DNA of 64,000 nt. It comes from Xanthobacter sp. YC-JY1 (GTDB lineage Bacteria > Pseudomonadota > Alphaproteobacteria > Rhizobiales > Xanthobacteraceae). The notes beneath the pieces were generated by a model that saw only the letters and a program-made list of their open reading frames with translations, did no database searches and was not told the origin of the DNA. Of the stretch, positions 59,733-64,000 are shown piece after piece; position 1 is the first letter of the stretch, and every line of letters begins with the position of its first letter. The stretch covers positions 531,001 to 595,000 of the forward strand of contig NZ_CP032674.1 of assembly GCF_021730305.1 (NCBI RefSeq). The letters run 5' to 3'. Both the position numbers and the translations under genes were made by a program.

Positions 59733-60613
59733 CAGGCCGTTCCTTCCGAGCCGTGCTGATAGGCGGGATGCCAGGCCAGCGCCCGGCGCTCTATGGCGCG
59801 GGTGAAGCTGTCGGCGAGCTTGCCGAGGAGGGCATAGGCGAGCACGCCCAGCACCACCACGTCGGTCTGCAGGAACTCGCGGGCGTTCATGGTCATGTAG
59901 CCGATGCCCTCGGTGGAGGAGATGGTCTCGGCGACGATAAGCGTCAGCCACATGATGCCGAGCGCGTAGCGCAGCCCCACGAGCACGGAGGGCAGAGCCC
60001 CCGGCAGCACGATGCGCCAGAACAATGCGGTGCTGGACAGGCCATAGACCCGCGCCATCTCCACCAGGCCGCGGTCCACCGTGCGGATGCCGTGGAAGGT
60101 GTTGAGATAGATCGGGAAGGCGACGCCAATGGCGACAAGGAAGATCTTCGCCTCCTCATCGATGCCGAACCACAGGATCACCAGCGGGATGATGGCGAGA
60201 TGCGGCACGTTGCGCAGCATCTGCATGGTGGAATCGAACGCCGTCTCGGCCGGCCGCACGATGCCGTTCAGCACCCCCAGCGCAATGCCGATGGAGCCGC
60301 CGATGGCGAGGCCGATCAGCGCCCGCCGGGTCGACACCGCCACATTGGTGAGGAGCGAGCCGTCGCCCAGCGCCCGCCAGAAGGCGACCGCCACGTCGCT
60401 CGGCGCCGGCAGCACCCGCGAGGACAGAAAGCCGAGGCTGGCCGCCGCCTGCCACAGGGCCAGCACCCCGAGGGGTAGCGCCCATGGCAGGAGCGCTCGC
60501 CCGACCGCGGCAGCGCGGGCACCGGCGAGGCGACGGACATCCGCTGGTTCCGTAGCGACGGACGCGGCCGCCGCCGGCAGAACGGCGGCCTCACTCTGGG
60601 CGGGCGGGCTCAT
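59732..60613 (-). CDS. ssuC: Sulfonate ABC transporter permease, cluster 2
   Basis: 293 residues, six membrane helices. The N-terminal 40 residues are Ala/Pro-rich, then LLPWALPLGVLALWQAAASLG, RALIGLAIGGSIGIALGVLNG, the EAA-loop region RTVDRGLVEMARVYGLSS with LPGALPSVLVGLRYALGI, and EGIGYMTMNAREFLQTD. GAGGAG lies seven bases before the ATG. Follows ssuA by 21 bp and is translationally coupled to ssuB. Confidence 0.93.
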   Translation of the reverse strand: MSPPAQSEAAVLPAAAASVATEPADVRRLAGARAAAVGRALLPWALPLGVLALWQAAASLGFLSSRVLPAPSDVAVAFWRALGDGSLLTNVAVSTRRALIGLAIGGSIGIALGVLNGIVRPAETAFDSTMQMLRNVPHLAIIPLVILWFGIDEEAKIFLVAIGVAFPIYLNTFHGIRTVDRGLVEMARVYGLSSTALFWRIVLPGALPSVLVGLRYALGIMWLTLIVAETISSTEGIGYMTMNAREFLQTDVVVLGVLAYALLGKLADSFTRAIERRALAWHPAYQHGSEGTA

Positions 60614-60634
60614 GGCAGGCTCCTCGCGTCCCGG

Positions 60635-61594
60635 TCACGACTTCGGCGCGCGCAAGGCGTCGGCGATGCGGATCGGCTTGGGGACGAGGCCGAGGGCCAG
60701 GAAGGCGTCCGCCACCTGCTGCTGCGCCGCCGCCACCTCGGGGGTGATCGGCTTCACGTCGTACTGCTGGCGAGCAAGCGCGACTTCCAGGATGGGGGCG
60801 GGGATGCCGATGAGCGGCGAGAATTCGGCGGCGGCGGCCTTCGGGTTGGCCTTCACCCACGCGCCCACCTCGGCGACGCCCTTCAGCAGCACGTCCACCA
60901 CCTGCGGGGCCTGATCCACGAAGGATCTGGTCGAGAGATAGAACTGATAGTTGGAGACGATGCCGGTGCCGTCGGCGAGCTGGCGCGCGTCGATGGTCTT
61001 CTCCGCCGCCGCCTGGAAGGGGTCCCAGATGGCCCAGGCGTCCACCGAGCCACGCTCGAAGGCGGCGCGGGCGTCGGCCGGGGTGAGATAGGCGGTCTTG
61101 ATGTCGGAATAGGGTACGCCCGCCTTCTCCAACGCCTTCACGAGGAGATAGTGGACGTTGGAGCCCTTGTTCAGCGCCACCGTCTTGCCCTTGAGGTCGG
61201 CGACGGTCTTGAGCGGGCTGTCCTTGGGCACGAGGATGGCCTCGCCCTGCGGGGCGGCGGGCTCGTAGCCCACATAAACGAGGGGTGCGCCGGCGGCCTG
61301 GGCGAAGATGGGCGGCGCTTCGCCGGTGTTGCCGAAGTCCACCGCGCCGGCATTGAGCGCTTCCAGCAGCTGCGGGCCGGCCGGAAACTCCGCCCATTTC
61401 ACGCTGTAGCCGAGCGGCTTCAGGAGGGGCTCCAGCAGACCCTTGTTCTTCAGCAGGATGAGGGTGCCGTATTTCTGGTAGCCGATGCGCACCACCTTTT
61501 CCTGAGCGCGCGCGGGGGCGGCGCCCAGGGCAAGCGCCCCCGCGAGGCCGGAAGCGAGGACGGCGAAGTGTCGGCGCGTGATGCCCGTGCTCAT
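60635..61594 (-). CDS. ssuA: Sulfonate ABC transporter binding protein, cluster 2
   Basis: 319 residues. Signal peptide ITRRHFAVLASGLAGALALG with cleavage after ARA, then an SsuA-type domain: KVVRIGYQKYGTLILLKNKGLLE, WAEFPAGPQLLEALNAGAVDFGNTGEAPP (the substrate-site segment) and GSNVHYLLVKALEKAGV. It is clearly of the aliphatic-sulfonate group and much closer to E. coli SsuA than the cluster 1 binding protein. The twin Arg in the signal does not form a complete Tat motif. Confidence 0.93.
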   Translation of the reverse strand: MSTGITRRHFAVLASGLAGALALGAAPARAQEKVVRIGYQKYGTLILLKNKGLLEPLLKPLGYSVKWAEFPAGPQLLEALNAGAVDFGNTGEAPPIFAQAAGAPLVYVGYEPAAPQGEAILVPKDSPLKTVADLKGKTVALNKGSNVHYLLVKALEKAGVPYSDIKTAYLTPADARAAFERGSVDAWAIWDPFQAAAEKTIDARQLADGTGIVSNYQFYLSTRSFVDQAPQVVDVLLKGVAEVGAWVKANPKAAAAEFSPLIGIPAPILEVALARQQYDVKPITPEVAAAQQQVADAFLALGLVPKPIRIADALRAPKS

Positions 61595-61619
61595 GTCTCG
61601 GTTCCTTGGAATGGGGGGA

Positions 61620-62198
61620 TCAGAAGGAGAGGCCGCGATAGCTGCCGGCCCAGTAGAGGAGGGGCTCGGCGCTCTCGGTGATGCGGGAGGCCACCACCCG
61701 GCCGATGACGATCAGGTGCGAGTGCCGCTCGATGACGTCTTCCAGCTCGCAGTCGAAAGCGGCGAGCGCGTCGGCGAGCACCGGCGCGCCGGTGGAGAGA
61801 CGGGTCCAGTCGGCGCCGTCATAGCGGGCCGGCCCCTTGAGGCCGCCCTTGCCGGCGAAGCGATCGGCCACTGGCTCGTGATGCGGCCGCAGCACGTTGA
61901 TGGCGAAGGCGCGTTCCTTCAGCAGCGGCACGACCGAAGAGGTGGCGCGGTTGACGCAGATGAGGAGCGTCGGCGGCTCCACCGAAAGGGAGGTGACCGA
62001 TGTGGCGGTGAGGCCGGTGCGCTCGTCGCCCTGGCCCACCGTAAGCACGCTCACGGCGCCGGCCAGCTTGCGCATCGCGCTGCGAAAGGCGAGCGAGGCG
62101 GCGGAAAGCTCGGGAGCGGGGGTGGGAGCCGGGGCGGGAGCGGGAGCGGGAGCGACGTGAGTCGGCTGGCTCAGGGCGGCGGCGACGTGCGCGTTCAT
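61620..62198 (-). CDS. Flavin reductase, HpaC-like, for SsuD
   Basis: 192 residues. After an Ala/Pro-rich leader (residues 17-30, APAPAPAPTPAPE) the flavin-reductase domain begins: FRSAMRKLAGAVSVLTVG, TGLTATSVTSLSVEPPTLLICVNR, FAINVLRPHHEPVADRFAG and HSHLIVIGRV. It reduces FMN with NAD(P)H and hands FMNH2 to SsuD, replacing the unrelated flavodoxin-like SsuE. It is first in the operon reductase-ssuA-ssuC-ssuB. Divergent from ssuD2; 221 bp of control region between. Confidence 0.9.
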   Translation of the reverse strand: MNAHVAAALSQPTHVAPAPAPAPAPTPAPELSAASLAFRSAMRKLAGAVSVLTVGQGDERTGLTATSVTSLSVEPPTLLICVNRATSSVVPLLKERAFAINVLRPHHEPVADRFAGKGGLKGPARYDGADWTRLSTGAPVLADALAAFDCELEDVIERHSHLIVIGRVVASRITESAEPLLYWAGSYRGLSF

Positions 62199-62419
62199 CG
62201 ATCTGCCTTCTTCGAACGTGCGGGCGAAAAGGTCCTGCCCGCGGGTTCAGCCCCTCAGGGCAACACCTTCCAGCGCGCCTCCGGAGGAATCCGGAGGGGG
62301 TGGATCGGAGAAAAGAATAGACAGGCCGATCAAAGGCGGTCAATAAATTCTATCAAGTTTATCGAGTTAAAGCCGGAGAGCGTGGGCCCGACGCTTCCGG
62401 CCCCATCTGGAGCCTGTCG
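62199..62419. promoter_or_regulatory. Divergent control region of ssu cluster 2
   Basis: A dyad CCTCCGGA-GGAA-TCCGGAGG lies at 62278-62297. An AT-rich block at 62310-62370 contains ATAAA-N10-TTTAT at 62343-62362, comparable in position and composition to the AT-rich block before ssuD1. Both operons of the divergent pair can be controlled from here. The regulator is not encoded in the window. Confidence 0.5.
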
Positions 62420-63643
62420 ATGACCAGTCCCGCGTCGTTCTTTGCCGCGTCCGCTGTCGCTGATCCGACCCTGCCCGCTGCGACCGAAGCCAATGTCCTG
62501 TGGTTCCTGCCCACCCATGGGGATGGCCACTATCTCGGCACGTCGCACAAGGCGCGCGAGGTGAGCCTCGGCTATCTCCGGCAGATCGCCCAGGCGGCGG
62601 ACCAGCTCGGCTATTTCGGCGTGCTCATCCCGACCGGCCGCAGCTGCGAGGATAGCTGGATCGTGGCCTCCGCCCTTGCCGGGCTCACCGAGCGCCTGCG
62701 CTTTCTGGTGGCGGTGCGCCCCGGCCTGCTCTCGCCGGCCGTGGCCGCGCGCATGACGGCGACGCTCGACCGCATCTCCGGTGGTCGCGCCCTGATCAAT
62801 GTCGTCACCGGCGGCGACCCGGTGGAGAACAAAGGCGACGGCTTCTTCGCCGACCATGCGGAGCGCTACGAGATCACCGCCGAGTTCCTCGACATCTACA
62901 CCCGCCTTCTGAAGGGCGAGGACGTGAACTTCGAGGGCAAGCACTTCAAGGTGGAGGGCGGCAAGCTTCTCTATCCGCCGGTCCAGCAGCCGCATCCGCC
63001 TTTGTTCTTCGGCGGCTCCTCCGCGCCGGCCCATGATGTGGCGGCGCGGCAGGTGCAGAAATATCTCACCTGGGGCGAACCCCCGGCGCAGGTGGCGGAG
63101 AAGATCCGGGACATCCGCGCCCGCGCTGCCGCGCTGGGGCGCGAGGTGACCTTCGGTGTGCGCCTCCATGTCATCGTCCGCGATACGGCAGCCGAGGCGT
63201 GGGCGGCGGCGGACGACCTGATCCGCTATGTGGACGATGCGACCATCGCCGAGGCGCAGAAGGTGTTCTCGCGCATGGATTCCGAAGGTCAGCGCCGGAT
63301 GAGCGCGCTGCATGGCGGCCGCCGCGACAAGCTGGAAGTGGCGCCCAATTTGTGGGCCGGCGTGGGCCTCGTGCGCGGCGGCGCCGGAACCGCCCTCGTG
63401 GGCGATCCGGAGACCGTGGCCGAGCGGCTGAAGGAATACATGGCGGTGGGCGTCGATACCTTTGTTCTCTCGGGCTATCCTCACCTGGAGGAGGCCTATC
63501 GTTTCGGCGAAAGCGTGCTGCCGCTGCTGCCGCGTGCAGCCGGAACCGGCGCGCCGGGCGTTGTCACCAATCATCGCGGTCCGTTCGGGGAGATCATCGG
63601 CAATGCCATTGTGCCTGAGGCGCGCCGCGTCTCCGCCTCCTGA
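62420..63643 (+). CDS. ssuD: FMNH2-dependent alkanesulfonate monooxygenase, copy 2
   Basis: 407 residues, paralogue of the 54286 gene with the same SsuD landmarks: [43 protein letters not shown], and [17 protein letters not shown]. An N-terminal 25-residue extension and a C-terminal [22 protein letters not shown] tail that resembles classical SsuD distinguish it from copy 1. Together with the divergent SsuA/C/B and reductase it forms a complete uptake and desulfonation set. GGAG seven bases upstream. Confidence 0.95.
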   Translation: MTSPASFFAASAVADPTLPAATEANVLWFLPTHGDGHYLGTSHKAREVSLGYLRQIAQAADQLGYFGVLIPTGRSCEDSWIVASALAGLTERLRFLVAVRPGLLSPAVAARMTATLDRISGGRALINVVTGGDPVENKGDGFFADHAERYEITAEFLDIYTRLLKGEDVNFEGKHFKVEGGKLLYPPVQQPHPPLFFGGSSAPAHDVAARQVQKYLTWGEPPAQVAEKIRDIRARAAALGREVTFGVRLHVIVRDTAAEAWAAADDLIRYVDDATIAEAQKVFSRMDSEGQRRMSALHGGRRDKLEVAPNLWAGVGLVRGGAGTALVGDPETVAERLKEYMAVGVDTFVLSGYPHLEEAYRFGESVLPLLPRAAGTGAPGVVTNHRGPFGEIIGNAIVPEARRVSAS

Positions 63644-63670
63644 TCGGACCGCCTCGCGAGGAGCAACGCC

Positions 63671-64000
63671 ATGCTGAATGCCTGGGAAGCGCAGGGCTCG
63701 GAACCGCAGCGGGACGCGCGCACCACCGTGGTGGTCGTCGGCGGCGGCTTCAGCGGAACCCTGTTCGCGCTGGCGGTCGCTGCCGCGCGGCTCGACGTGG
63801 TGCTGGTGGAACGGGAGGCGAAGGCCGGCCCCGGCCTCGCTTATGGCGCCTGTGACCCGCGCCACCTGCTCAACGTACCTGTGGCGCGCATGGAGGTCGG
63901 CCTCAAGCCGAGCTTCGCCCTGTGGCTGAAGGCGAGCGGCGCCGATCTTTCCGCCGCCATCGAGGAGGCGGGCGGCGATCTCGCCCGTGCTTTCGTGCCG
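63671..64000 (+). CDS. FAD/NAD(P)-binding protein, 3' end outside window
   Basis: 110 residues visible, no stop before the window end. After a 17-residue leader comes a Rossmann dinucleotide motif VVVVGGGFSGTLFALAV, an acidic end of the second strand (VVLVERE), and the family segment GPGLAYGACDPRHLLNVPVARM characteristic of the FAD_NAD_binding family. GAGGAG lies eight bases before the ATG. It follows ssuD2 by 27 bp in the same direction, so it is part of cluster 2. It may reduce flavin or process the sulfonate-derived product; unproven. Confidence 0.85.
   Translation, partial: MLNAWEAQGSEPQRDARTTVVVVGGGFSGTLFALAVAAARLDVVLVEREAKAGPGLAYGACDPRHLLNVPVARMEVGLKPSFALWLKASGADLSAAIEEAGGDLARAFVP

Noticed and set aside
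60635..61594. Twin-arginine (Tat) signal in the cluster 2 binding protein
   Set aside because: The pair RR is present but the rest of the S-R-R-x-F-L-K motif is incomplete and such binding proteins fold in the periplasm without cofactor, so Sec export is assumed.

Overview
The window is GC-rich, densely packed chromosomal DNA. Its gene content (IalB-like protein, Omp25/31-type barrel, extensin-like protein, DUF1499, TIGR02186 with TauE, CsbD behind an EcfG-type promoter, BclA/YddA-type transporter) points to an alphaproteobacterium of the Hyphomicrobiales, most likely near the Xanthobacteraceae. This placement is inferred from family content, not from a marker-gene tree. There is one RNA gene, a tRNA-Gln at 43984-44058. 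No insertion sequence, phage gene, CRISPR array or rRNA was seen.

Layout. 1-9.2 kb: the end of a ChaC-like cyclotransferase, an AraC regulator, a control region with two dyads, and a giant repetitive autotransporter. 9.4-14.6 kb: an IalB-like protein, an exported adenosine-deaminase-like protein, a BchE-like B12/radical-SAM enzyme and a divergent SABATH-type carboxyl methyltransferase. 14.6-22.7 kb: a GGDEF-EAL receptor behind an orphan TRAP binding protein, a degenerate peptide deformylase, a CLC antiporter and a BclA/YddA-like ABC exporter. 22.8-30.5 kb: PhnA-like protein with an acyl-CoA ligase, PrpE, two tandem secreted Cys proteins, an Omp25-like barrel, an MBL hydrolase and a SRAP protein. 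30.5-44 kb: mainly housekeeping and envelope genes (DUF1499, HAD phosphatase, extensin-like protein, L,D-transpeptidase, CorA, SDR, PdxH, CbpA-like DnaJ, MaoC, PPK2-type PAP, MBL hydrolase, an HxlR regulator divergent from a quinone-oxidoreductase-like gene).

44-54 kb: tRNA-Gln, a crotonase lacking both hydratase glutamates, the TIGR02186/TauE pair, Pcp, MeaB, CsbD with a textbook GGAAC-N17-CGTT promoter, folP-folK, msrA and a membrane EAL protein. 54-64 kb is a sulfonate-sulfur island. Cluster 1 is ssuD-ssuA-ssuB followed by ssuC, with an antisense secreted-protein gene between ssuB and ssuC. Cluster 2 is flavin reductase-ssuA-ssuC-ssuB, divergent from a second ssuD and a truncated FAD/NAD(P)-binding protein.

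How the genes may work together. The two ssu clusters import organosulfonates and cleave them to sulfite with FMNH2; the TauE-type carrier 7 kb upstream could remove excess sulfite. PrpE and MeaB both serve propionyl/methylmalonyl-CoA metabolism. The candidates most likely to be undescribed are the TRAP-binding-protein/GGDEF-EAL pair, the BchE-like/SABATH neighbourhood, the motif-less deformylase, and the antisense gene inside ssu cluster 1.
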